A DNA stretch of 64,000 nt from Mesodorylaimus sp. YZB2_4 (GCA_030248295.1 JASANH010000484.1:62001-126000), one strand, 5' to 3'. Positions 12,181 through 24,081 are shown, counted from the stretch's first letter. Notes: generated from the sequence alone by a model not told the origin. Translations and numbers: made by a program.

Positions 12181-12315
12181 TCTGCTATCACTCTACATTG
12201 TAGTCTCCTTTGATTTATGAACTCTTTACTCGATCTGGATGATTTCGGAATCTGCTATCACTCTACATTGTAGTCTCCTTTGATTTATGAACTCTTTACT
12301 CGATCTGGATGATTT
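12181..12315 (+). repeat. 70 bp-period direct repeat upstream of receptor 2
   Basis: A 65 bp word beginning TCTGCTATCACTCTACATTG occurs at 12181-12245 and again, unchanged, at 12251-12315, separated by CGGAA. It lies 21 bp before the ATG of receptor 2. Receptor 1 has only one diverged counterpart at about 9167-9240, so this doubling happened after the gene duplication. Confidence 0.95.
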
Positions 12316-12336
12316 ACGTGAATCTAACCATAAGAA

Positions 12337-13434
12337 ATGAGCAACAACTCAACAGTCTGGTGCGGCTTGCCTCCAGTCTTTTATCAAATTAAAGACCAAG
12401 TGTACTTTTATGTTTTCTATGTCCTCACCCCATTTTACTTCCTGGTTGCCTTTACCGGCCATATTCTTTTGATCATCGGATTTGTAAAACAAGCCAAAAA
12501 AGATTCATCTTACACTTACCAAATTTACTTGACTATAGTTAAAAGTATGGAAATTGTCTTTTTCACAACATTTGTCATCTCTTTTAAATGGCTTTCTGGG
12601 ATTGAGAGCAGTGGTCAGTTGTGGTACCAGAAGAATATTGTCCTCATGTGGTTCGCAGCTCACGCGGTTGTGCCCATGCAGAATTCTTGTATCACCACTA
12701 GCTTGCTGATGGCAGTGGCCATGGCGGCTGATCGAGTGTTCGCTTTGTGGAAACCATTTGTCTACAAGACTATTGACCATAAAAAGCATCACGTTCTGGC
12801 TGTGTTTTTTTGCGTTTTCTTGGGATGGAGTTCGAGTGTGTTTGATTGGTTTCGGTTCCGATTAGAGTTCAATGGCGAGTATTACCGAGGTATGGTCAAT
12901 TCGGCCTACGTGGGTGGCCTGTTGGCGCAGGTACTGGCCAATACGAGAAACGTACTACGGGCGATCGGAGTGATCAGTTTGATCGCGTGCAATGTGGCCA
13001 TCATTGCACTGTTTGAACGGAAGGCTCTGGTCAAGGAGAACCTAGTGAATGGCGCGGATCGTAGGATGAGTGTTGCAGAGGAGAGACGTAAGACGGATAG
13101 AAAGGCGTCTGAGCGAGCTCTGATTATCATTATCATCGGTCAATCGATTGCCATCACCATTAGCGTGGGCATGTTCGTAGCCTTTTATGTGATCGTCTAC
13201 GCCCTACCGTCCTTTTCACTTTGCCCGTCGGGTATCTTATTCGCCTGTGTTATGGATGCCCTGTTGGAATTGGGGGATGTTGGTACATTTCTGCTGGTGG
13301 CTACTGTTGATAAGAAAGTACGTCGTACAATCGCGAGGGCGCTGGGATGGAAGGAGAGTCAAGTGCACGCCATGCCTACTACGTTCAATCCGAGCCCAAG
13401 ACCATCAATCGCTCCATCTAGTAATCGACATTGA
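12337..13434 (+). CDS. Single-exon 7TM G-protein-coupled receptor, tandem copy 2
   Basis: A 365 aa paralogue of the receptor at 9247, equal in length with no indel. Conserved features are the N-terminal sequon, ADRVFALWKPF after TM3, the WSSSVFDWFRF segment, and the EERRKTDRKASER loop before TM6. Changes cluster at the start of TM2 (KKDSSYTYQIY), in the second intracellular loop (KPFVYKTIDHKKHHV), in the third loop (FERK..ADRRM) and in the C-terminal tail (ALGWKESQVHAMPTTF). Those are cytoplasmic positions, hinting at altered coupling or regulation more than altered ligand. Many differences in the DNA are silent. The immediate promoter carries a private 70 bp-period repeat, so expression may differ from copy 1. 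Confidence 0.85.
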   Translation: MSNNSTVWCGLPPVFYQIKDQVYFYVFYVLTPFYFLVAFTGHILLIIGFVKQAKKDSSYTYQIYLTIVKSMEIVFFTTFVISFKWLSGIESSGQLWYQKNIVLMWFAAHAVVPMQNSCITTSLLMAVAMAADRVFALWKPFVYKTIDHKKHHVLAVFFCVFLGWSSSVFDWFRFRLEFNGEYYRGMVNSAYVGGLLAQVLANTRNVLRAIGVISLIACNVAIIALFERKALVKENLVNGADRRMSVAEERRKTDRKASERALIIIIIGQSIAITISVGMFVAFYVIVYALPSFSLCPSGILFACVMDALLELGDVGTFLLVATVDKKVRRTIARALGWKESQVHAMPTTFNPSPRPSIAPSSNRH

Positions 13435-16400
13435 TGCTGATTGGCGCGGCAGGTGTTATTCCAAAATATACGGGACATATGGGGGTTCGTGTGATGTGGG
13501 TATCATGCAACATGGGTTCATGTAATGTGGCATACTGCACGACTACAAACAGAGTCAGTGTTGTGTGTGTGTGTCACAATTCTCACTCATAGTGCACTGT
13601 GCACTGGCTGCAAGTGCACTGGCTGTTGTGCTGTCATAGCGTGATGCATTATTTGTCACAGCACAGCGAGAACTTGACACCTGGTTCGAGATGGGATCAT
13701 TGCCCTGGCCGATCTAATACCGCTCTGCTGACGTTTGTCGAGCTTTTCGATGCTCCATATCTTCTATGCTTACAGCATGGTCTTTAGGTCGAGATCTCCC
13801 TCTCCGTTTTGGGCTACTGTATCTCCTGGCGCGTATATCTTCATCAGCAAAGCACCGGGGAGTAGAATATGCCGAACAGGTGGAGAGAAATGATATCGGA
13901 CAGCAGGGACTTTAATGTTTTGTTTCGCCCAAGCTACAGCCACCACGAATCCAAGCTGGGGAATGGAAAATAGAGAACTGTAAGAAAGAAGGACGGAGAG
14001 CTTTCGCTAAGGATACTTGATATCGCCTAGCACAGAGGCAGAATTATTCGATTGCCGCAGGCATTTGTCGCCAGCCAGCACCCAGTGCGCTGTCCAGCAC
14101 CAACGATTCGTTAGCGAGGCCTACTCGGAGCAGTTCTAAGGACCTAGTGGCTTGTTGATGGTTACTAGTCCGCAGCATCATTATTCTCTGAGTGGGTGAT
14201 TTGAGTGTGTATTTGTGCACACAAGATCCTCGTTTGTGTTTGGTGATAAATGGGCTTTCGAAAAGTAAATACATTTTAGTGAAAAAATACTGTCTCATAT
14301 GCTTGCAAGCTATACATCACACGTGTATGTGATGTACTTCGAGATATGGATGCCCGGGCGGACAGTTATAGACGACTCGTCAGCTCGAACCCAGTGCGAA
14401 GTCGTCAATTCGCAAGAAGTATGACAAAGCCCTCATCATAATAATGACATTTTTACCCAAGCAGCATCAGTTTGGAAAACTAGATGTTTCGACCGCACTC
14501 CATGGTCTTCATCAACAGGAATAGAAATTCCCAGCCACCGGCCCGTGGTCTGGTTGGATGGGGGTCTGTCAGGTGCGCTGAATCATTTCATGTATGATGG
14601 GTCCTTTCAAAGTCTTTTTCTTCTAATATTTCTGGAATACTTTCTGGACTGTATGATTGGAAGTCATTAGAGGGACGGTCATTCTGTGCGATGTGGACAA
14701 AAAAGGCATGTCAACTGGCTGTTTTATGTTTCACACCGTGCGAGACCTCCATCAGAAAAACAGTTGTGTCCAGATCTTTGAGTCAAATGGTTATAGTGCA
14801 GTAATCTAATGCTCTACGTACGGCATTCGTGTCCCAATCCTCCCTCCCATACATCCCATTGTGGATCTACATGCTCTAGCTGGAACCCTGTTTTCCACGC
14901 CTTCCATGTGGATCCATGTATTTTCCATGTGGTTTCCAGACCTGCCCCTGCTCTAACAGCTCATTACACACCTACTCCTCGAAAACCCAGGGTCTATCAT
15001 TCCGCACACTCTCATGAGCGTGTCTGCTCGAGCCTTAGATTACTGTACTACAACCATTTCACACAAAGATCTGGACACAACCGATATTCTGATGGAGCTC
15101 TTGCATGGTGTGAAACACAAAATAGCCAGTTGGCATGCGTATTTTGTCCACATCACGCAGAGTGGCCGTCCTTCTGAGGACGGTCATAAGGACGGAGGTC
15201 ACTAAGGACGGTCATAAGAGCTGGCATTATACCCGTGTACCTTCATCACACCCGCCTGCGTCTGGTACTTCCCTTCTGTACGACTACAGTCAGAGGCAGC
15301 GAAGGGTTCAGAGGCCCTTGCAGTCAAGAGCAATCGCTTCTCGGCCTCCAGGCTAGCACGTAAAGGCAAAGACAGACTAACAGTACTAGAAGGTCTGAGC
15401 CCGAGGCTAATAAGATGGATTTGCTGACTTGTCCTCGCGCATGTACTGCACGTAATGAGTAGACATGGATAAGTTAGCTTTTATGCATCTTGCGGGCACG
15501 CCTTATAGTTATTAGCTTTACATAGACAGAGTGTTGGGTAGTGATTGGTACACCTCTTATAACTGATTAAATAGTCTTTCATGGCTGTTACAAAAAATTA
15601 TAGCAGAATCATAGAAACCTACTGTACATCATGTGTGTGCATTATCATCCTTGTCTCCGACATGGACATTGTTCAATGTAGGCACATAGCAGCTGGTAGC
15701 CAGAATCATCAGCTTGATAAAGACAAAATTGCTCACACTATTTCATTCCTGTCTGTAGCATTTTTGAAGCGCCAACACGGCCTGTGGCTTCAGTAGGTTC
15801 AATAGGTGTCTAAGCAGCTGTTCCACAAGCCTGTTTGTCTTTCCCGCTCCTTCCATTTATGGAGGCGCAAGCACTCGTGACTAGCGCAAAACAAAATAGC
15901 TAGGCTCTTTTCCTCGTACGCACCGCAGTATTGATTCGTTGGTCTGGTTTTCGTCTCTTCGTCGCTGCAGGTTCTTTTTAGTGAGTTATGGATCGTTCTT
16001 CTAGCGTGAGCTTGTGGCTGAAAGTACATGCAGCACGTGTGACTTGGCTGTTGGCCTAGTTTTTAGATAGTTCTGGCTTTTCAGCCTTAATTTGGTAATT
16101 GACGACAGGTGGCTCTAGTTTGGCAATGGCTGTAAAATACAAGATCACATCGAGCTATTTTACAGTCTGCTAAAAATTGAGTGTTTTTCGCTCGCTTTAT
16201 TTACTCGCGCCACTCTTTCATCAGTTGCATCTCGCGGGGTGCACAGAAATGGTCCATCACCAACATGTCATTATCTGCTGGACTCGGCATTTCGTTTTGA
16301 CTTGCGTCAGCTCCCAAACGAGTTCTGGCGACTCCAAATTCTGCCGCTTCCTCCAACACACGCGTGAGCAGCTGACGGCGTACGTGCTATAGGCCAGGCG

Positions 16401-16895
16401 TAAAGCATTAGGACCAAGCTAGCTGGGAAAAAGCGCTATCCTAGACGAGAGACTCTTCGATCGCGTGACGGAAGTAGAAGCGTGGCGGGGAACGTCTTTC
16501 AGCTTTCTAGGTTCTTCATAGCGATTTCAGCTTTCCTCTGACTCTGCACCCCTTGCCGAAGACTTAAGGCTGGCCCAGACGTGCCATTCGGCTGTTTACT
16601 CGGCCACTACAGGCCGTATGATCCTCCAAGAGCGGTGGGCGTTAGCGGCGGGAGTTTTTCGAGTGAGGAATCTTGGGAGTCTGAAGAAGAAGCGCTCTTG
16701 GTCTTTGCTTTGGGTGCCTCGAGTGTGGAAGTAACAGAGGAGTTTCGAGTCCGTGCGCGGTTGCTTTAGTGAAACTTTTGCGTCAAAATTCTCTCTGTGT
16801 TTAACTGCTCGTTTACGCTTTTAGGTTCGCCTGCACCTGGCGAGCGAGCATCCGGATTCGGGCAAAAGTTTCAAATTTTATAAAAGTCGTCGAAA
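13435..16895. other. Intergenic, no convincing gene
   Basis: The first 2 kb are the decayed 3' part of duplication unit 2, including a (GT)n run at about 13563-13573. The rest precedes the aldolase. Frames at 14809-15177 and 15014-15205 lie in the repeated block and have no protein features. The last 200 bp before the aldolase ATG should contain its 5' UTR; TTTTATAAAAG at about 16875 is TATA-like but only some 20 bp from the ATG, so I do not call it a promoter. Confidence 0.5.
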
Positions 16896-18482
16896 ATGGC
16901 TCAACTCAGCTATGGTCAATACTTGACACCTGAGAAACAGGAAGAATTGCGTAAGATCGCCAATGCCATCGTTGCACCTGGAAAAGGTATCTTGGCCGCC
17001 GACGAAAGCACGGGCAGCATGGCCAAGCGCCTCGGTCCGATCGGCTTGGAAAACACAGAAGAGAATCGCAGAAAATATCGTCAAATCTTGTTCACCAGCG
17101 ATCCATCCATGGCCGAGAATATTTCTGGTGTCATCTTGTTCCACGAAACCTTGTATCAAAAGGCCGACGATGGCACGCCATTTGTGGAAATCTTGAGACA
17201 GCGTGGCATCATTCCCGGAATCAAGGTCGACAAAGGTGTGGTCGAATTGGCTGGCACTTTGGGCGAAGCTACCACGCAAGGTAAGACGGCAGCTTTGTGC
17301 TAGTAAGGGGGCAAAGGTCACCTTTTATTCTCCCGCTGTGTAGGCTTGGACGACTTGAACGCTCGTTGCGCTCAATATAAGAAGGACGGATGCCATTTCG
17401 CCAAGTGGCGGTGTGTTATCAAGATCAGTCCGCACACGCCCTCTCATCTTGGTCTGTTGGAAACGGCTAATGTTTTGGCTCGATATGCTAGCATCTGCCA
17501 ACAAGTAGGTCTTCTTTGGCTCGTTCTGAACCAACTTGACTTATACAGGACCTTTCAGAATGGCTTGGTACCGATTGTGGAGCCGGAAGTATTACCCGAT
17601 GGTGAGCACGAAATCGAAACTACGCAGAAAGTCACCGAACTGGCTTTGGCCTACACGTACAAGGCATTGGCTGACCATCACGTCTTCTTGGAAGGCACGC
17701 TGTTGAAACCGAACATGGTGACGGCTGGTCACAGCTGCCCCAAGAAATACACGGCCCAAGACATCGCCAAGGCCACCGTGACCGCTCTACAACGAGGTGT
17801 GCCGCCAGCCGTTCCTGGTAAGTCGAGTCGTGTAGCAGAGTAGAGGTTGTGAAAGGGTAAGTCAGGTCTGTGCCGCTCATCACGTACGCGAAAAGAGGAT
17901 GTAGCCAACCAGCCAGTGAGGTCCAAGACAAAAACAAACATTGATAAGAAGACCAAAAGCTACCGAAAACTAGTAGAAGCCGTTAGCACATACCGTAAAG
18001 AGACCAAGCGAAGTGGCGGATTTCTGTTGCGGGCTTCAGATCGTAAAGTGGCTTGTCTTTATGACGATCTCGCATTCAGTCGCGAAAAATGTGGATTGCA
18101 AGCTTGGGCTACGATAACCTCCTACATCCTTGCAGGTGTGGTCTTCTTGTCGGGTGGTCAATCGGAAGAGGACGCCACGATTAACTTGAACGCTATCAAT
18201 CAATATCCTGGCAAGAAGCCGTGGGCTTTGACCTTTAGCTATGGCCGCGCTTTGCAAGCCTCCGTATTGTCCACTTGGCAAGGCAAAGACGAAAATATTC
18301 CCGCCGCCAAAGAGGCTTTTCTGAAACGCGCTAAGGTAAGCATCGGGAGACATTTTCGTGGACTGCATTCCAATATCTTGCCGTTTTAGGCTAACGGGTT
18401 AGCGTCGTTGGGTAAATACGAAGGACAGTTCGCTTCCGCTAAGGCTGGCGAGAGTCTTTTCGTGGCTGGACACGCTTATTAG
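16896..18482 (+). CDS. ALDO: Fructose-bisphosphate aldolase, class I
   Basis: A cytosolic glycolytic enzyme that cleaves fructose 1,6-bisphosphate to dihydroxyacetone phosphate and glyceraldehyde 3-phosphate. Exons 16896-17280, 17344-17504, 17559-17817, 18136-18335 and 18390-18482 give 365 aa, the normal length. Recognisable pieces in order are [11 protein letters not shown], the WRCVIKI strand with its active-site Lys, [10 protein letters not shown], the Schiff-base lysine in GTLLKPNM (Lys232), [15 protein letters not shown], and the tail ending GHAY with the functional C-terminal Tyr. The introns are 63, 54, 318 and 54 bp, all GT-AG. At intron 2 the acceptor TTTCAG at 17558 is chosen over TTATACAG 10 bp upstream because it restores [13 protein letters not shown]. 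Confidence 0.97.
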
Positions 18483-21004
18483 ACGTTTAAAGTCGAAAAA
18501 TGAAGAGAGTGCTTCTATTGCGTAGATGATTCGTAGCACTTACATTTATTTATCTAGGTGTGATATTTTATTTGGACTGTGGTGGTTGGTCTGCAATGCA
18601 TAGTAGTCCCTGCAACAGTACGGCTTCGGTGCAATTCCTAGCATAATACGTTCGTTGGTGCAAGTAATTGAGTGATCTTTAGATTTTTGCAGGTGAATAA
18701 AACTTCGACACGGCCTTGTTTAATCAGTTTTGAATAACTTGGAGTTTTTGTTTCTGTTTTCTTTGAGAGGAAAATATTGTGAAATGCTGGATTAGCATAC
18801 AACTACGGTATGGCATGGTTAAGCGACTCATTTTTACAGGCTTGTCTTATCCTCCCTCTGTCAACGTCTCCAGACACGTTCCAAGGCCAACAATTTGCAT
18901 GCTGTCGCCCTGGACAGGTAAGCAATTTTGATTACTTATCAGCAGTTGCAGTATCTCCAGACAAGGCTCTAGGTTATCAGTCCTGAATAGGCATATTTGT
19001 ACTATCATTGTTGCAATGATATCAAAATATTTTGTCAATGCATTCTCTCTCACACACCTTGACTAAACCTGGCTCGAATGCCAGGTGCCAGTGCTCGTTT
19101 CAAAACTCATCGCCAATTCCTCATAACGCTTCATACGCCTACGCTCGAGTGTACTGACTGCTGTAACTTACGATTAGGCACTATCAGTCAGTATCAAAAA
19201 TTAGGTATAGTTAACTTATGGCTTGAAGCTATTCGTGCGCCTGACACTGTCACCGCCTGGAACAGGTGTGCAAGGGTGCGTTTAGTGGGAATGACTTTTT
19301 GCACTGGCATTCTTTCCGTATGATTCGACAAAACGCAGAGTATAATGCCTTCCGTGTCGATTACCTTTTATGAGACAGCGTGATGAAGTGTTCTTTTCTT
19401 TCCCGCTCCATCTTTTCTTGCGTTCACATTTCTTTGCGGGTCAAGTTAGGAAAAACTATTTACTACAAGTAACGGGAATCGGGCCACGAAAAGGACGCAT
19501 ACCAAACAGGGCGTTGCGATTCAACTAGGTTTTTTCTATAAAAACAGCGTCACCTTATTTTTGAGAATGCGAAGTCATTTGCATGCGCTCTCGGTCAAAC
19601 AGCGTTTCTAATCTTTCTAATGTTGACTTTTAAGTTTAAACAACACTGACGATTAGCTCGAATGAATACAGTCTGGTGCTTGATTAGCGACCCCGATTAG
19701 GCTCATACCAGAATAAGGGTTTGCCAAATCGGCACAATCTTTATTTTGATAGCGATAAAGTGACTGGACATTCCTATTTCAACTTGTTGGCACGCCCTTC
19801 GGCGCGCCAAACACGCACAGTTTGGTCAACTACGCTCGAATATACGTTTTGCAAAATAGGACTTATGATTGCGGAAATTGGGTGTTTTTGGGGCATGAAA
19901 GTGCATTGCACTGTCATCGTACGGAAGTGAACAAACGAAAAAACAAGGTTACTGTTTTGGTATTTTTATAGTTTAATAGAAACACCTTCTTGGAATTGTC
20001 CATCACCACACCATGCCACGTTGCCTTGTTCTATCAGCCCGCCCAAGTCATGTGACTGCGACCTCGTATTCACACGTTACTACTGATTTAGGGCGCCTGC
20101 CTACCGCGCTACCAAGTCCGTTTGTTAAGAAAAAGGTTCGCACATGACTCTTCAAAAATGTTCTTAGTGAGAGAGAAAAATTAAAAACCCTGGGAGGTTT
20201 GTTTTGAAAAATGGCTCCTATTTGTAAGTCCATCATTTTCTGGCCTACTTACACGTGCACGCAGGGCATTGAAAGGAGAGGTGCTGACACACGTATAAGT
20301 TACTGTATATAAGTGGATAGTAGACTCGGCGTATGTAATCGACTAGCGAGTATGTGTACAACTCTCCGCGTGTCATTTCATTAAGTTTACCGGTTAGTTT
20401 TGACGAAAATGGTAAACGACTGGAGCAGCGCCTTTGGCATGAAAATGATTGCCCTTTTCGATGAACGATAGTGGACGGAGGGGCACGTCAGAGTATGTAC
20501 TGGTTAAATGCCATCGACATAAAAGGTAAACGTATTGCACAGGAGAATAACGGGACACAAAATCACAGGATGGCTCAACTTCCGCATGCATGCTCAAAAC
20601 GATAAATAACGTATCGGCTCGTATATTATGTACGAAAATATAGTCAGGATACAGAGAACAACATGCACGCAGAAGCTCCAATATTGTAGAGGGAATGGAA
20701 AAAGTGCAATGATGGCAAATTTTTCCCACTCCAAAATGCACACATTTAATATAATTAAATTGAACTGTCGTATTTTTTGCACGCAAAGAGAATAATGATG
20801 AACCGACCGCGCGTACATTAGCACCTTCTCTGGCTGACCCGTAAGTCGCACTTATCCATATCTTATCCATCTTCTGATCAGATTTCGTTTCCTATTTAAT
20901 GCCAAGGGCCGAAATACCTCCATGCTCGGTCGGCAATGAAACCCGTATTCGTGATCATATTGCTTCCTCAGATTCATAACTTTCGCCGCGCTAAGCCGAC
21001 TACG
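18483..21004. other. Intergenic between aldolase and TGF-beta gene
   Basis: This begins with the aldolase 3' UTR. Nothing else is supported. The 158 aa minus-strand frame at 20394-20870 has no domain, overlaps another open frame and has no splice context. The genes on both sides converge here. Confidence 0.5.
18696..18701 (+). terminator. Poly(A) signal of aldolase
   Basis: A canonical AATAAA lies 214 bp after the aldolase stop, and GT/T-rich sequence follows within 30-70 bp. This is the likely mRNA 3' end. Confidence 0.6.
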
Positions 21005-23435
21005 CTAAGCGCATCCGCACCGAGTCACTACCATGCCGGGCACCATGGACACTAGCACTTCCTTATTTTGATTGAAATAGACCATCAGGATGGGGGCCAT
21101 TTGTGTGGGGTAGCAGCACGGGCCAACATTGCCTCTCGGATTGGCCTGCTGAACGAGATGAGTGTGAGCGTATCGTTGCAAATGTTGGAACGGGCATTCC
21201 CCTGAACAATAATAGGCCAGGTACTTTTTGGGTGCGATAACCCAGTCCCAACCAAAGCTTTCGAAATCCAGAACTAATGGATATCGACAGCATCGAGTTT
21301 CGTTATCTTTCTCATTGCAATCCATTTTGACGGGGGACCGTCTCGGGCGTCTCCGAGCCCCGTCCCTTGTTACGATTTCCAAGTAGATTTGCTAAAAAAG
21401 AAGACAGGTTTCTTGTTTTTGTTTCGATTTTTCGAGATAAACAACTCGCGGTTGAAATATTTATAAAAAAGGAATGCACTTACATCATCGCCCTGTATGG
21501 TAAACGAAGTTGGAATGTTGGCTAAATTTTCTCCTTCGTACATGACGCGAACGATGAATCCAAAATTTTTCTCTGGTTTGCGAAACCAATGTCGTACTTG
21601 TTTGCTTATTTCAGCTTTTTCCCAATGAGCGACTTCAGATCGGTAATTTCTTTTGAATCGTTTGCTGTAAACCAATGAGAGCTAAAACAAAAATATAAAG
21701 GATTACGCTGGTGATGTCACACTGCACTCGCTGGTGATTGGAGCTTACCTTTCCCTCTAAATCATCCACCACGTAAATGTCCATTTTCAATTGCAATACC
21801 AAAGCAGCACTGAAAGCAAGGCTACTGGGTCGATTGATATGCACGTACAATTCTGCGTGATCAACGTCATTATTCATGGTTTCAGTCGAAAAGCGGAAAT
21901 AGGACACTTCATCCTTGATATCATCAGGTAGCCCAAAGAAGGTGGGAGCTGCAATTTGAAAAAACGCTTTTGTTGTACTTTTGTAGAAAGAACTTACTAA
22001 TCACGTGAATGCACAATCATTAAGCAAACTGATAAGGAGCGCACTCATCCCTTTATCACAGCCGAAGTACGAAACTTAGAAACTGGGGGGGGGGGGGGAA
22101 CTAGTTCAACCAAATGATGAGGCAATCACACGTACTGTAGGCCTTACACCTGCCGCTTCGCTCATTTCCCTTTGTCTATCTCATCATCGTATCTAAGCCG
22201 TGTGTGTGCCAGTGCCCTTTTCAAATTTAACAAATCACCTTGGCAGAAGCCATTACTCTCAACCCTGTGCCGTGCCACTCCTACCAACTCATTCGTGTCA
22301 TTCCCGTGGCATCATAGATTAGAACGAGCGTGAACATATTTGGCATCTGTGATAAATGACCGTGTCGACAGGACCATATGTGCTGTCGATGGTCCGGGAA
22401 GTAGACGTACTCTTTCGACTATCTCGAAAGAGCAACGACCTCATTGCTCGCCAATAAACCATCCTCACAGTGTCCGGACTGTGAATACTGTACATTCCTT
22501 TTGGGTAACTGACAATGAGCTAGGCCCGCACCCATGCACCTGGCTACCTGTGCAGGAAACCCGGATCACATACGCTTCGCGCATGCGGGTGTGGATGCAT
22601 ACATAGATTGTGATAGTGTACGAATGTCAGCCTCGGGCTCGATGCGCCTGAGTGAGAACTCGATCATTCGCCCACGTTTAGCGCGATGTATAAAAACGTC
22701 ATTTCTAGAAAAAGCTACAAAAATTTCTCACATACCTTTTGTAGCAAATGAGTATACGCGTTCCGTTTTCGCATCCATTGAAGTGGCTGGAGTTTCGACG
22801 AGACCCTCGAAAGGTTGATCAGCAGCCATGGCTTGATCGGCCGTCATTGTATTGTCGGCTGAGAAGCCCCATTTCGCCAAAATACCTTGCAAATTGGGCA
22901 CGGAGGGTGGCGGTTGGGTATCGGAAGAGTTCGGCATTATTTTTAGGCCCAATTTTTGCAGCAAATCCTCCTTGATGCGTTCTATACGATTCAATTTTGC
23001 TTCTTCTCGCATCAGACAAGCCGTACAATTGCGTTGGACGTATTCTTGAAGGGTTTCATTATCGGCGGGTCCCCACCACGTGGACTGCCTGACGGCTTCG
23101 TCATTGGCATCCATGTGCTTGCCGCGTTCGAAATCCACAACTTTATCTAGAGAGTGCATGACCAATTGCTTGAGTCGATTCATTTCTGGATCTCGCTGCG
23201 TTGCTCGTTCATCCGACTGTGCCCGTTCTCTAAAGTCCACCAAGGGGCCGGTATGACCAAGACGACGATGCTGATGCTGGCGATGAGGATGGGTCGAGAG
23301 TGATCGAACGGACCTCACTTGTCCATGTTCGAGGACAGTGTCACGAAGCTGAGGGTGGGCGCAAATCGAATTCAGCGCCACCAGCACATACATACAGCAC
23401 ACCAGCCCAATTCGGCTAGTTACCTTTGTTTTCAT
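21005..23435 (-). CDS. Myostatin/GDF11-type TGF-beta ligand precursor
   Basis: A secreted growth factor precursor of 494 aa. Minus-strand exons are 23435-22736, 21948-21749, 21681-21484 and 21391-21005. Order: signal peptide (MKTKVTSRIGLVCCMYVL..), long latency prodomain, furin-type site RRPRR, then a mature domain of 110 aa. The mature domain has nine cysteines, FESFGWDWVIAPKKY, CSGECPF, HTHLVQQANPRG, GPCCYPTQM and the terminal RCGCA, all typical of the myostatin/GDF8-GDF11 clade, which limits muscle growth in vertebrates and acts at synapses and muscle in insects. The nine-cysteine pattern excludes BMPs (seven). C. elegans DAF-7 is far more diverged. Intron 1 is 787 bp and holds a poly-G tract at about 22086-22098; the others are under 100 bp. 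Confidence 0.95.
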
Positions 23436-23559
23436 TTTTCCTTATTTGGGCGAACGGATAAATGATAAAAGCACTTTTAAAACCAGCAGTTTTTAAGAGT
23501 GTGAGCTGGTTTATATGAAGCAGGCGGCCGGGTAGCCAATATTGACAATGAATAAAATG

Positions 23560-24081
23560 CTAACGCTTCTCGATTAGCGATAATAGTTGCTGAAAAGCCA
23601 CGGTGCAAAGGGCGAACGCGATTTCCACGTTGCATGCACCCAAACCAAAATCGGAGCTACGATTACGTAAGAGCACTTGTTCGAGGGCTCTCGACGCTGG
23701 TTGACAAACACGCCTAATCGTAAGTAAAACAGTAGCGGGGCTATCCTTTCGTGTGTACAATAGACAACCAACTCGGGCGAAGGCGCGAGAAGAACGTTGA
23801 GCAGTAGATGGCGGAGGAATGTTTAAATCTTTCTGGGCCGCGTCGCCACCGCAGCAGAATGTAGTTGTCGTCAAAGAACGGCCTCGGTTTTGATTCGACG
23901 ATGATCGAATGGGCGACTCGAAAGGCAATCCCCGCTCGCACTCGTTGATTCGCTCCTCTGAAAATGCGCACACGATAAAGAGACCAGCCCTTCCGGTACC
24001 ACTCAACCTACGTAACAGCAATGCGTGATGTGTCCAGTGATCGCCCTCGGCTGACGTGAACTGCACGAGACGTTTTTTCAT
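23560..24081 (-). CDS. Hypothetical protein; weak chaperonin (TCP-1/MKKS-like) resemblance
   Basis: An open frame of 173 codons. A likely splice acceptor (CGTCTCGTGCAG) sits just inside its 5' end at 24059, so it may be a last exon. The C-terminal third (TVLLTIRR..ALEQVLLRN..LGACNVEIAFALCTVA) has the rhythm of the equatorial segment of group II chaperonins and BBS6/MKKS (C-T-V-x-L-R, then G-G-G-x-x-E). I cannot find the remaining 300-400 residues upstream. This is either a gene fragment, a very diverged chaperonin-like gene with unseen exons, or chance. Confidence 0.3.
   Translation of the reverse strand: MKKRLVQFTSAEGDHWTHHALLLRRLSGTGRAGLFIVCAFSEERINECERGLPFESPIRSSSNQNRGRSLTTTTFCCGGDAAQKDLNIPPPSTAQRSSRAFARVGCLLYTRKDSPATVLLTIRRVCQPASRALEQVLLRNRSSDFGLGACNVEIAFALCTVAFQQLLSLIEKR

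Larger units (their letters stand above)
10345..12336. other. Inter-receptor spacer, no gene
   Basis: This is the 3' flank of receptor 1 and the 5' flank of receptor 2. It contains an (AG)n run at about 11550-11562, a tRNA-like SINE candidate at about 11617-11690, the duplicated block 11729-12060 and a 70 bp-period direct repeat at 12181-12315. Open frames at 11755-12045 and 11834-12016 are overlapping shadows inside the duplicated block and are not conserved as protein in its second copy. Confidence 0.6.
12076..15450 (+). repeat. Tandem duplication, unit 2 (7TM receptor + flanks)
   Basis: This is the second copy of the receptor unit. The distal block 15070-15440 matches 11729-12060 (shared words include ACAACxGATATTCTG, ATTTTGTCCACATCAC, GTGGCCGT and CACTACAGTCAGA/CGACTACAGTCAGA). 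It carries an internal GGACGGTCATAAG / GGACGGTCATAAG duplication near 15178-15216. Non-coding parts have diverged far more than the receptor gene. Confidence 0.75.

Noticed and set aside
14809-15205. Overlapping plus-strand frames after receptor 2
   Set aside because: They fall in the duplicated spacer block, and its other copy (11729-12060) does not keep the frames open.
16873-16885. TATA box of aldolase
   Set aside because: TTTTATAAAAG is only about 20 bp upstream of the ATG, too close for a promoter unless the 5' UTR is absent.
20394-20870. 158-codon minus-strand open frame
   Set aside because: It overlaps a second open frame (20594-20851), has no domain or splice context, and lies in the AT-rich spacer after two convergent genes.
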